NCBI RefSeq assembly: GCF_001724605.1
Contig: NZ_MEEX01000014.1
Span: 1 to 64,000 of the forward strand
DNA from: Phenylobacterium sp. SCN 70-31
GTDB taxonomy: Bacteria > Pseudomonadota > Alphaproteobacteria > Caulobacterales > Caulobacteraceae
Length of the DNA stretch: 64,000 nt
Direction: 5' to 3'
Below the pieces are notes generated by a model. The model made no database searches and was not told the origin of the DNA. It worked only from the letters and a program-made list of their open reading frames with translations. Shown here piece after piece: positions 56,835 through 64,000 of this stretch (the stretch's first letter is position 1; the number at the start of each line of letters is the position of its first letter). Made by a program: the position numbers and the translations under genes.

Positions 56835-59153
56835 ATGAGATTCCGACGGCAAGCCCATCTTTCGAGCGCGGCGCTCTGCGCCACCCTGATGGCGAGCTTG
56901 GGGACTGGGGCGACGGCGCAGACGGTCGCCGCGGCCGGCGCCGGCGGCGACAGCGTGGCGCTCGAGGAACTGGTGGTCACCGCCCGCAAGCGGGTGGAGA
57001 CCCTGCAGGACGTGCCCGTGTCGGTGGCGGCCGTGAGCGGCGAGGCCCTGCGCGACGAAAAGATCGTCAACCAGGTGGACCTGGCCATGCGCGTTCCTGC
57101 GTTCAAGCAGACGACGGCGGGCGTCAACACCTACACCTTCATCCGCGGCGTCGGCTCAGGCGGCAACCCGTCCTTCGAGCAGTCGGTGGCGAGCTTCGTG
57201 GACGGCGTCTACGCCGGCCGCGGCCAGCAATCGCGGATCCCGTACTACGACCTGGAGCGCGTTGAAGTCCTGCGCGGCCCGCAGGTGGCGCTCTACGGCA
57301 ACAGCGCCATCGCCGGCGCCATCAGCGTGGTCAGCCGCAAGCCGGGCGACGTCTTCGAGGGCGACCTGACGGTCAGCTACGAGACCCAGCACCAGGAGAC
57401 TGTGCTGCAGGGCGGGGTCACCATCCCGATCAGCGAACGCTTCCGGATCCGCGCCGCGGGCTACTACGCCGACCTCAACAAGGGCTGGCTGAAGACCATC
57501 CGGCCCACCGGCGTCACTCACGATCCGCGCCGGCGCGACCGGGCGGGCCGCATCATCGCGGAGTTCGACGCCACCGACGACCTGACCGTTGAGCTGAAGT
57601 ACGACTCCTATTCGCTCCTCGGTCTCGGCGGCTCCAACCAGGCCACCGCCAACATCGGCAACGGCTCTGTGACCGAGTTCCGGTTCGACCGGGTCCGCTA
57701 TTTCGGCAACGGTCCGCCGCAGAACGGCAAGACCGAGGACACCTCCCGGATGAACAACCAGGCCGTCCAGGCCACGGTGAACTACGAGATGGGCCTGGGC
57801 ACCATCACCTCGGTCACCGCCTACACCTGGTACGGCTTCTCCCAGGACACCGAGGGCGACATGAGCCCTCTGCCGATCTTCGACTATGACCACCACGAGC
57901 ACTACAATCAGTTCAGCCAGGAGATCCGGCTGACCTCGGCTGGCGACCAGCGCTTCAACTACATCGTCGGCGCATACTTCCAGCAGGACGACCTCAATCC
58001 GTCCGCCCTCAACAAGCTGAACTTGGCCGCTCAACCGGCCCCGTTCGGCGCGCCGCTGCCGCCCATCTCGCGGCTGAGCTACCTCGACCAGCGCACGAAG
58101 AACTACTCGGTGTTCTTCGACACCAACTACCGGATCACTGACGCCCTGAAGCTCAACGTGGCGGCGCGGTACATGCACGTGGAGAAGGACGCCGAACAGG
58201 GCTCCTACTCGGTCCGGATCAACACGACGATCCCGGATCCCAGCATCGAGCAGTCGCCGGCGCCGGGCGTGCCGTCCATCTACTCGCGGGTCTATGGCGT
58301 GCCGCACATCTTCCGCGACCTTGAGATGTCGGAGTCGCACTTCATGCCGGAAATCGGCCTGCAGTACGACGTCGGCAACGGCATGTTCTACGCCAAGGTC
58401 GTCCGCGGGGCGAAGGCCGGCGGCTTCGACTGGGTCTATGCCGGCGCCGACCGCAACGCGCTGAAGTTCCTGCCGGAGAAGGCGACGTCCTACGAAGCCG
58501 GCTACCGCGGCACGCTCTTCGACGGGCGGCTGTTCTTCGGAGCGACCATCTATCGGATGGACATCGAGGACCTGCAGGTCAGCGTCTTCGACGGCCGCAC
58601 GGCCTATGTGGTGGGCAACGCCGCAGAGCAGCGCGCCCAGGGCTTCGAGACCGACTTCAGCTGGCGGCCGATCTCGTCGCTGCGGATCAACGGCGCCCTG
58701 GCCTACAGCGACTCCTATTGGGAGAAGTACGAGGACGCCGCCTGCTACGTGGAGCAGCGACTGGCCACGCCGGCCGGCACCGTGTGCCGGCAGGACCTGA
58801 CGGGCAAGCCCGCGCCGGTGAACGCGAAGTGGTCAGCCGCGCTGGGCGTGACCCACACGGCCGACCTCGGCCCCTACGTGCTCACCAGCCAGGCCAACTA
58901 CAACTACCGCACGAAGTCCAACCTCGGGCTCTCCAACGACCCGATGCAGGTCCAGAAGGCCTTCGGGATCCTCGACGCCCGGGTGGCGCTCTCGACCCCG
59001 GACAAGCGCTGGACCCTGGCGATCTTCGGCAAGAACCTGACCGACGAGCTCTACAGCGACTACGGCACCGACGCACCGAGCGTCACCGGCGTCCGCTTCC
59101 GCGCCACCCAGCGCACCCGACAAGTGGGCGTGGAGCTCTCGACGCGCTTCTAG
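56835..59153 (+). CDS. TonB-dependent outer-membrane receptor of the catabolic island
   Basis: A 772-residue receptor. The signal peptide is about 1-29 (LMASLGTGATA-Q). The plug begins LEELVVTARKRVETLQDVPVSVAAVSGEAL and continues FIRGVGSGGNPSFEQSVASFVDGVY and LERVEVLRGPQVALYGNSAIAGAISVVSRKPG. The barrel ends with a terminal Phe (VGVELSTRF). This is the type often found in sphingomonad and Caulobacterales catabolic clusters, where it takes up hydrophobic or large aromatics. ATG 56835 follows AGGGGGG. It is controlled by B-type sites, unlike the upstream enzymes. Confidence 0.93.
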   Translation: MRFRRQAHLSSAALCATLMASLGTGATAQTVAAAGAGGDSVALEELVVTARKRVETLQDVPVSVAAVSGEALRDEKIVNQVDLAMRVPAFKQTTAGVNTYTFIRGVGSGGNPSFEQSVASFVDGVYAGRGQQSRIPYYDLERVEVLRGPQVALYGNSAIAGAISVVSRKPGDVFEGDLTVSYETQHQETVLQGGVTIPISERFRIRAAGYYADLNKGWLKTIRPTGVTHDPRRRDRAGRIIAEFDATDDLTVELKYDSYSLLGLGGSNQATANIGNGSVTEFRFDRVRYFGNGPPQNGKTEDTSRMNNQAVQATVNYEMGLGTITSVTAYTWYGFSQDTEGDMSPLPIFDYDHHEHYNQFSQEIRLTSAGDQRFNYIVGAYFQQDDLNPSALNKLNLAAQPAPFGAPLPPISRLSYLDQRTKNYSVFFDTNYRITDALKLNVAARYMHVEKDAEQGSYSVRINTTIPDPSIEQSPAPGVPSIYSRVYGVPHIFRDLEMSESHFMPEIGLQYDVGNGMFYAKVVRGAKAGGFDWVYAGADRNALKFLPEKATSYEAGYRGTLFDGRLFFGATIYRMDIEDLQVSVFDGRTAYVVGNAAEQRAQGFETDFSWRPISSLRINGALAYSDSYWEKYEDAACYVEQRLATPAGTVCRQDLTGKPAPVNAKWSAALGVTHTADLGPYVLTSQANYNYRTKSNLGLSNDPMQVQKAFGILDARVALSTPDKRWTLAIFGKNLTDELYSDYGTDAPSVTGVRFRATQRTRQVGVELSTRF

Positions 59154-59200
59154 CGTACCGACTTCGGCTCCACCTTCTCCCCGATAAGGAGCTGACCTGG

Positions 59201-59220
59201 CCCCGGGCTCACGCCCGGGG
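59201..59220 (+). terminator. Terminator of the TonB receptor gene
   Basis: A perfect 8-bp stem CCCCGGGC/GCCCGGGG with a TCAC loop starts 48 bp after the receptor stop and is followed by TCTTT. Confidence 0.75.
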
Positions 59221-59492
59221 TCTTTCCGCGTCAGCGTCGCGGACGCCGCCGGCGTCGCGGGCGCACGAGGGTCCGGACTTATTCCGGGCGAAGGCGGACG
59301 GCCAACCCGCGCGGTCACCGCTGCGAGCTCCCGCCTCCAGCCCGTAACGTTCCCGCCCCCCAAGCTGCCGACATCGCGCCCCGCCAACACCGAGAGGGGG
59401 AGGCTTCTGTCGCAACTCCGGGACTTAGGGCGTCGCCGGAAGCTGCGGCGGGCGGGGCGACATCTCGGACTGGAAGCGCAGGAGGTGGTCTT

Positions 59493-59657
59493 TCAGCGTT
59501 CAGAGCAGGCGTCCGTCGCCGCGCCCCGCAGCGCCAGGGCGTAGCCGTAGCAAACCGCCACATCGAGGTCCTCGATGGCGAGCTCGCCCAGGAGCCAGTG
59601 CAGCATCCCCGACGGGAAGGTGAAATCCAGTTCCTGCAGCAGCAGTTCGAGATTCAC
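59493..59657 (-). CDS. Small hypothetical protein or gene remnant
   Basis: A 54-residue minus-strand frame starting at GTG 59657 with AAAGGG upstream. It reads VNLELLLQELDFTFPSG, then a segment with LHWLLGELAIEDLDVAVCYGYALALRG, so the composition is protein-like (balanced acidic and hydrophobic residues, good GC3). It lies in the 678-bp gap downstream of the oxidoreductase, which is on the same strand. No family was recognised. It may be a real small gene, or the tail of a lost one. Confidence 0.4.
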   Translation of the reverse strand: MNLELLLQELDFTFPSGMLHWLLGELAIEDLDVAVCYGYALALRGAATDACSER

Positions 59658-59736
59658 CGCCCTTTGGCTACGCGGGGCGGCCGGGGCTGGGTCCGAGCCC
59701 CTTCGTCGTGGCAGGGCACTGCCGGCTTCGCCCTCC

Positions 59737-59762
59737 CCAGGGCTTCCATCCGGAAGCCCTGG
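59737..59762 (-). terminator. Terminator of the oxidoreductase gene
   Basis: A perfect 11-bp stem CCAGGGCTTCC/GGAAGCCCTGG with a 4-nt loop lies 70 bp beyond the oxidoreductase stop. There is no clear U-run on either strand, but the stem is the strongest in this gap. Confidence 0.55.
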
Positions 59763-59791
59763 ATCGGCAAGCCCGCTGCACTGGGAGACCC

Positions 59792-59829
59792 GATCGGGGG
59801 CGAACGCCCAGATCGGGTGCGAACGCCTG
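59792..59829. repeat. 19-bp tandem direct repeat
   Basis: GATCGGGGGCGAACGCCCA (59792-59810) is followed at once by GATCGGGTGCGAACGCCTG (59811-59829), with three differences. It abuts the oxidoreductase stop at 59832. Confidence 0.7.
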
Positions 59830-59831
59830 GC

Positions 59832-62800
59832 CTACTCGGCGGCGATGGTGTGGGGCGAGGTGAGGTTCGCCAGCAGGTCGGCGCGCAGCCGTTCCGCTTC
59901 CGCCACCCGGGCGTCCTTGATGTAACCGAATCCGTAGATCTCAGCAGGCAGCTCGGCCAGCTTCACCACGATGGCGATGTTGCCGGCGTCCAGCACTTCC
60001 AGGGCCCGTTCCATGTCGGCGCGATAGGTGCGGATCAGCTGCCGCTCCATCCGGCGCTCGGCTGTGCGGCCGAACGGATCGAGCGGCGTGCCGCGCAGCC
60101 CTTTCAGGGCGGCCAGGACCTTGAAGCCGGTGAGCATCCACGGGCCGAAGGTCATCTTCCGGGGCCGACCGTTGTCCGGGTCCTTCGGCGCGATCATCGG
60201 CGGCGAGAGGTGGAAGGTGAGTTTCAGGTCACCCTCGAACTGCGCCTTCAGCTTCTCGGCGAACTCGCCGTTGGTGTAGAGCCGCGCGACCTCGTACTCG
60301 TCCTTGTAGGCCATCAGCTTGAAGAGGTTGCGCGCTACGGCGCCGGTGAGGGCCTCGCTGTCCGGGGAGACGGCCTGTTCGGCCTTGCGGACGGCCTCGA
60401 CGAAGGTTCGGTAGCTCTCGGCGTAGGCCTGGTTCTGGTAGCCGACCAGGAATTCGACGCGCCGGGCGATCAACTGGTCCAGGCCGCCGGAGAGCGCCAG
60501 GGAGCCGCTGGCCGCAGCGCCCGGCGCAGGGGCGGCGAGCGCCGCCACCGCCTGCGGGTCGATCGCCGCCCAGCGACCCAGGGCGAACGCCAGCAGGTTC
60601 TGCTCCACCGACACCCCATTGAGCCGCACCGCCTCCTCGATCGAAGCGCGGCTCAAGGGCAGGAGGCCCAGTTGGCAGGCGGCGCCCACGATCATCATGT
60701 TGGCGGCGATGGAGTCGCCCATCAGCCGTTCGGCCAGCGCCGTGGCGGGGACGAAGGCGGTTCCTGCGGGATCGAGGACGTCCTGCAGCTTCCGCGCGGT
60801 CTGCGCCTCGTTGAAGTTGATCGTGCGCTGGACGGTGAAGGCTGCGGTCGGCGTGACGTTGCTGTTCACGATGCCTGCGGTCACGCCGGGACGCAGCATC
60901 TGCGCGGCTTCACCGCCGCCGGCTGTGATCATGTCACAGGCCAACAGCACGTCGGCGGAGGCGGTGTCGACCCGGGCGGCGTAGACCGTATCCACGCTCG
61001 GCGCGATCTTCAGATGGCTGAGCACGGCCCCGTTTTTCTGCGACAGCCCAGTCATGTCGACGATCGAACAGCCCTTGCCCTCCAGGTGGGCGGCCATGCC
61101 GAGCACGGCGCCCACGGTGATCACCCCGGTGCCGCCGATGCCGGTGATCAGGATCGACTTGGCGCCGGTCGCTTCGACGGGTTCGGGCAGGGCCGGCACG
61201 GCGACCCCGCCGGAGACCGGCGCGCGCGCCCGCGGCTTGCCGCCCTCGACGGTCACGAACGAGGGGCAGAACCCGTTCACGCAGCTGAAGTCCTTGTTGC
61301 AGGAGGACTGGTCGATGCGGCGCTTGCGGCCGAACTCGGTTTCCAGCGGCTGCACGCTGACGCAGTTCGATTTCACTCCGCAGTCGCCGCAGCCCTCGCA
61401 CACCAGGTCGTTGATGAAGACCCGCTGCGGCGGATCCGGGAACTCGCCGCGCTTGCGTCGGCGGCGCTTCTCGGCGGCGCAGACCTGGTCGTAGATGATC
61501 ACCGTCACGCCGGGGACCTCGCGCAGCTCCTTCTGGATGCCGTCGAGCCGCTCGCGGCCGTACAGGGCCACATCGCCCAGCTGCGCCTTGACCTCGTCAT
61601 AGCGGCCGAGATCGTCGGCCACGATCAGCACCCTGGCCGCGCCTTCGGCCTTCAGCTCGTGGGCGATCTGCAGGGTGGTGAGCGTGCCTTCCACCGGCTG
61701 GCCGCCGGTCATCGCCACCGCGTCGTTGTAGAGCAGCTTGTAGGTGATGTTCACGCCGGCGGCGATCGCGGCGCGGATGGCCAGCACGCCCGAGTGGAAA
61801 TAGGTCCCATCGCCCAGGTTCTGGAAGACGTGCGGGGTCTCCGTGAATGGGGCGGCCCCGATCCAGTTGGCGCCTTCGCCGCCCATCTGCACCGGCCAGG
61901 CATGCTTGCGGTGGGGCATCAGCGCCGCCATCACGTGGCAGCCGATCCCTGACAGGCCGACGCTGCCCTCCGGCACCACGGTCGAGGTGTTGTGGGGGCA
62001 GCCGGAACAGAAGAAGGGCGCCCGGGCGTGCTCGGTCAGCGGCGCGGCCACCACCCCGGCGCGGCGCGACCTCGCCTCGGCGATCTGGGCGCGGGCCGGG
62101 TCGTCGAGCAGGTCGTGGGCTTCCAGGCGATCGGCGATGGCGGCGAGGATCGATCCGGGGGAGAGCTCCCCGAAGCCCGGCAGGAGCGGGGCGCCCTCGG
62201 GCGTGGTCTTGCCCGAGACCGTCGGTCGGCGGTCTGCCCGGAGGTGGAAGAGCGCGTCCTTGACCTGCGTCTCGATGAACGCGCGCTTCTCCTCGACCAC
62301 GAGGACCTCGCGGCAGCCGTCAGCGACGGCGCGAACCGTCTCGCCGTCCAGCGGCCAGGTGAGGCCCAGCTTGAGCAGGCGGATGCCCAGCTTCCGGGCC
62401 CGTGTCTCGTCGATCTGCGCTGCGGCCAGGGCCTCGCGGACGTCGAGATAGGCCTTGCCCGCCGTGATGATGGCCAGGCCACCGGCGGGGGCGTCGAAGA
62501 TCACCCTGTTGAAGCCATTGGTTCGGGCGAAGGCCTGCGCCGCCGGCAGCCGGAAGTCGACGGTGCGGCGTTCCATGCCAAGCTGAGACTCGCCCACCAG
62601 GATGTTCAGGCCCTCGGGCGGGATGACCACGTCGTTGGGGATGCGGAAGTTGCGCGGCACCGTCTCCAGCCGGGCGCTCATGGTGGCGTCGGCGGTGTCG
62701 TTCACGCACTTGAAGCCGGCCCAAAGCCCGGTAAAGCGGGACAGCGCAAAGCCGAACGCGCCGAACGCCAGGAACTCCTCGACGTTGGCGGGATAGAGGA

Positions 62801-63305
62801 CCGGGATCAGGGCGGCGGCCAGCGCCTGCTCGGACTGGTGGGCGGTAGTGGAGGACTTGGCGCCGTGATCGTCGCCCGCGAAAACCAGGACGCCGCCGTG
62901 GCGAGAGGCGCCGGCGAGGTTGCCATGCTTCAGCGCATCGCCCGCCCGATCGACCCCCGGGCCCTTGCCGTACCAGGCGCCAAAGACGCCGTCGTACTTG
63001 GGCCCCTGGAAGAACTCGAGCTGCTGGGAGCCGTACACCGCCGTGGCGGCGAGCTCCTCGTTCACCCCGGGCTGGAAGACGATGTCATGGGCCTTCAGCT
63101 GCTTGCGCGCGCGCCACAGGGCCATGTCGAACCCGCCGAGCGGCGACCCCCGGTACCCGGAGATGAACCCCGCCGTCTTCAGGCCGGCGGCCGCGTCCGC
63201 GCGCTTCTGGCTCAGCAACAGGCGGGTGAGGGCCTGGGTGCCGGACACGAAGACGCGGCCCTCGTCGAGTTCATACTTGTCTTCGAGGGTGACGTTCTGC
63301 AGCAT
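59832..63305 (-). CDS. Fused indolepyruvate:ferredoxin-oxidoreductase-type 2-oxoacid oxidoreductase
   Basis: A 1157-residue single-chain enzyme. The N-terminal half holds the pyrimidine- and thiamine-diphosphate-binding parts (GFISGYRGSPLGGFD; CSGCPHNTSTVVPEG; GIGCHVMAALMP). A cysteine-rich 4Fe-4S region follows (LVCEGCGDCGVKSNC), then the gamma-type domain (ILITGIGGTGVITVGAVLGMAAHLEG) and a C-terminal extension. The family oxidatively decarboxylates aryl- or branched 2-oxoacids to acyl-CoA using ferredoxin. In this island it may process a 2-oxoacid made from the substrate side chain, which is inference. ATG 63305 follows AAAGG. A B-type palindrome lies just upstream. Confidence 0.9.
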   Translation of the reverse strand: MLQNVTLEDKYELDEGRVFVSGTQALTRLLLSQKRADAAAGLKTAGFISGYRGSPLGGFDMALWRARKQLKAHDIVFQPGVNEELAATAVYGSQQLEFFQGPKYDGVFGAWYGKGPGVDRAGDALKHGNLAGASRHGGVLVFAGDDHGAKSSTTAHQSEQALAAALIPVLYPANVEEFLAFGAFGFALSRFTGLWAGFKCVNDTADATMSARLETVPRNFRIPNDVVIPPEGLNILVGESQLGMERRTVDFRLPAAQAFARTNGFNRVIFDAPAGGLAIITAGKAYLDVREALAAAQIDETRARKLGIRLLKLGLTWPLDGETVRAVADGCREVLVVEEKRAFIETQVKDALFHLRADRRPTVSGKTTPEGAPLLPGFGELSPGSILAAIADRLEAHDLLDDPARAQIAEARSRRAGVVAAPLTEHARAPFFCSGCPHNTSTVVPEGSVGLSGIGCHVMAALMPHRKHAWPVQMGGEGANWIGAAPFTETPHVFQNLGDGTYFHSGVLAIRAAIAAGVNITYKLLYNDAVAMTGGQPVEGTLTTLQIAHELKAEGAARVLIVADDLGRYDEVKAQLGDVALYGRERLDGIQKELREVPGVTVIIYDQVCAAEKRRRRKRGEFPDPPQRVFINDLVCEGCGDCGVKSNCVSVQPLETEFGRKRRIDQSSCNKDFSCVNGFCPSFVTVEGGKPRARAPVSGGVAVPALPEPVEATGAKSILITGIGGTGVITVGAVLGMAAHLEGKGCSIVDMTGLSQKNGAVLSHLKIAPSVDTVYAARVDTASADVLLACDMITAGGGEAAQMLRPGVTAGIVNSNVTPTAAFTVQRTINFNEAQTARKLQDVLDPAGTAFVPATALAERLMGDSIAANMMIVGAACQLGLLPLSRASIEEAVRLNGVSVEQNLLAFALGRWAAIDPQAVAALAAPAPGAAASGSLALSGGLDQLIARRVEFLVGYQNQAYAESYRTFVEAVRKAEQAVSPDSEALTGAVARNLFKLMAYKDEYEVARLYTNGEFAEKLKAQFEGDLKLTFHLSPPMIAPKDPDNGRPRKMTFGPWMLTGFKVLAALKGLRGTPLDPFGRTAERRMERQLIRTYRADMERALEVLDAGNIAIVVKLAELPAEIYGFGYIKDARVAEAERLRADLLANLTSPHTIAAE

Positions 63306-63340
63306 CGACAAGCCTTTGCAATTCGCTCTTGGGAGCCACA

Positions 63341-63358
63341 ACATTCGGACCCGTATGT
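63341..63358 (-). promoter_or_regulatory. B-type operator of the oxidoreductase (site B3)
   Basis: ACATTCGG-AC-CCGTATGT, an 18-bp palindrome with one mismatch, sits 36 bp upstream of the oxidoreductase ATG. Its core matches the perfect site at 63504. Confidence 0.65.
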
Positions 63359-63503
63359 TTCCGCGTCGGGCGCGGGCATTCGGTTGAGAATGGGGGGTTC
63401 CAGGTCCTCGGAGATTGAACTTGAGATTTTCGCTATTGAAGGAGCCGGCGCGCGGCACCGTTCAGCCTTCGGTTCAGCCTAGGCGCCGGGGCTGGTTCGG
63501 TCA

Positions 63504-63517
63504 ATACGGTGCCGTAT
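63504..63517 (+). promoter_or_regulatory. B-type operator on the second tetR start (site B4)
   Basis: ATACGG-TG-CCGTAT is a perfect 14-bp palindrome whose last bases are the AT of the ATG at 63516. Bound protein would cover the start region, which suggests autorepression and perhaps a very short leader. Confidence 0.7.
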
Positions 63518-64000
63518 GAACATTGGACTTGAGTCGCGGAAGCGGCTGGATCGGGAGGATTGGATCCGGGCGGCCCTTGAGGTGCTGGTCGACCAGAGCG
63601 TGGAGTCGGTGGCGGTGGAGCCGCTCGCTCGGGCGCTGAAGGTCAGCAAGGGCAGCTTCTACTGGCACTTCAAGGATCGCGAGGATCTTCTGGAGGCCGT
63701 GATCGAGTACTGGCGCGACAACTCCACCCGCAACATCATCCGCTATGTGGAGACAAAGGGGGACAGTCCCGCCGAGAAGCTGCACCTCCTGTCGAAGATC
63801 GCCATCGACATGTCGCCGGGCAATCCTCTGGCGAGGATGGAGGTGGCGATCCGCGCCTGGGCCCGCCGCGACCCGCGGGTGCGCGCGGTGCTCACGGAAT
63901 GCGACCGGGAGCGGATCTCGTACCTGGCGCAGCTCTTCCGGGAGTGCGGTCTCGAGGCGGACGAGGCCGAGGCCCGGGGCGCGCTGCTGTTCGGCTTCGC
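63516..64000 (+). CDS. TetR family regulator, C-terminus beyond the window (likely repressor of the B-type operators)
   Basis: The first 161 residues of a TetR regulator, open to the window end. The helix-turn-helix is VAVEPLARALKVSKGSFYWHFKDREDLLEAVI (near 30-61). The next part resembles the TetR at 48350 closely (SFYWHFK; VAIRAWARRDPRVRAVLTECDRERI against AIRAWARRDKLAKRIVAEVDRERL), so the two are paralogues. It is divergent from the oxidoreductase and sits on a B-type site. Autoregulation plus control of the oxidoreductase and TonB receptor is the simplest model. Confidence 0.9.
   Translation, partial: MNIGLESRKRLDREDWIRAALEVLVDQSVESVAVEPLARALKVSKGSFYWHFKDREDLLEAVIEYWRDNSTRNIIRYVETKGDSPAEKLHLLSKIAIDMSPGNPLARMEVAIRAWARRDPRVRAVLTECDRERISYLAQLFRECGLEADEAEARGALLFGF

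Overview
The window is GC-rich, densely packed DNA that reads as an alphaproteobacterium of the Caulobacterales (Caulobacter/Phenylobacterium type). The grounds are a dnaK-dnaJ pair behind a sigma-32-like promoter, an Entner-Doudoroff set (zwf, pgl, edd, glk), two large TonB-dependent receptors and many ATGA-type gene overlaps. The genus is an inference from gene content, not a measurement.

Layout. Position 1-97 holds the 5' part of a tRNA-Arg(CCG) on the minus strand whose 3' half is missing, suggesting the edge of an integrated element to the left. Positions 0.2-9.6 kb carry a secreted cytochrome c/PQQ-like dehydrogenase, dnaJ and dnaK, a HELTH metalloprotease-like protein, a dienelactone-hydrolase-fold protein, and a minus-strand otsB-otsA-PolDom (LigD polymerase) string. 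Positions 10.4-17.5 kb hold zwf, a GH15 glycosidase and the overlapping pgl-edd-glk operon. Positions 17.5-22.4 kb hold an acyl-CoA dehydrogenase/enoyl-CoA hydratase operon divergent from an IclR regulator and a class III CoA-transferase, with a perfect palindrome between them. Positions 22.4-36.7 kb are mixed: a P-loop kinase, a double two-TM membrane protein, a beta-propeller, a DnaJ-like protein, pdxH, a two-domain kinase, an acyl-CoA ligase, GNAT, DUF983, a MocR regulator, an MBL hydrolase with a DUF442 phosphatase-like partner, and an orphan OppBC-type permease pair. Positions 36.9-42.4 kb hold a TonB receptor, sppA and a single-domain response regulator.

From 42.4 to 43.4 kb is about 1 kb without a convincing gene. 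It is AT-richer and packed with hairpins. To its right, 43.4 kb to the window end, is a coherent catabolic island for an aromatic compound: ferredoxin reductase, meta-cleavage-product hydrolase and a LigA/LigB-type extradiol dioxygenase on the minus strand; then an AMP-forming CoA ligase, TetR, MFS transporter, class III CoA-transferase, Rieske ferredoxin, Rieske oxygenase alpha and beta, a cis-diol dehydrogenase (SDR), a hydratase/decarboxylase of the HpaH/DmpE/DmpH family, an HpcH-type aldolase, a TonB receptor, a fused indolepyruvate-ferredoxin-oxidoreductase-type enzyme and a second TetR cut by the window end. Together these spell ring dihydroxylation, rearomatisation, meta-cleavage, hydrolysis, hydration and aldol cleavage, with outer- and inner-membrane transport. 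The ring substrate cannot be read from the sequence.

Regulation of the island is unusually legible. Four promoters (five counting both strands at 46.6 kb) have a -35/-10 pair with 17-bp spacing and an almost identical 18-bp palindrome, consensus CCRTACAGAACTGTATGG, at or just past the -10. A second palindrome family, core ATACGNNNNCGTAT, sits at the TonB receptor, the oxidoreductase and the second tetR. This suggests two TetR regulons splitting one pathway: one for ring breakdown, the other for uptake and 2-oxoacid oxidation.
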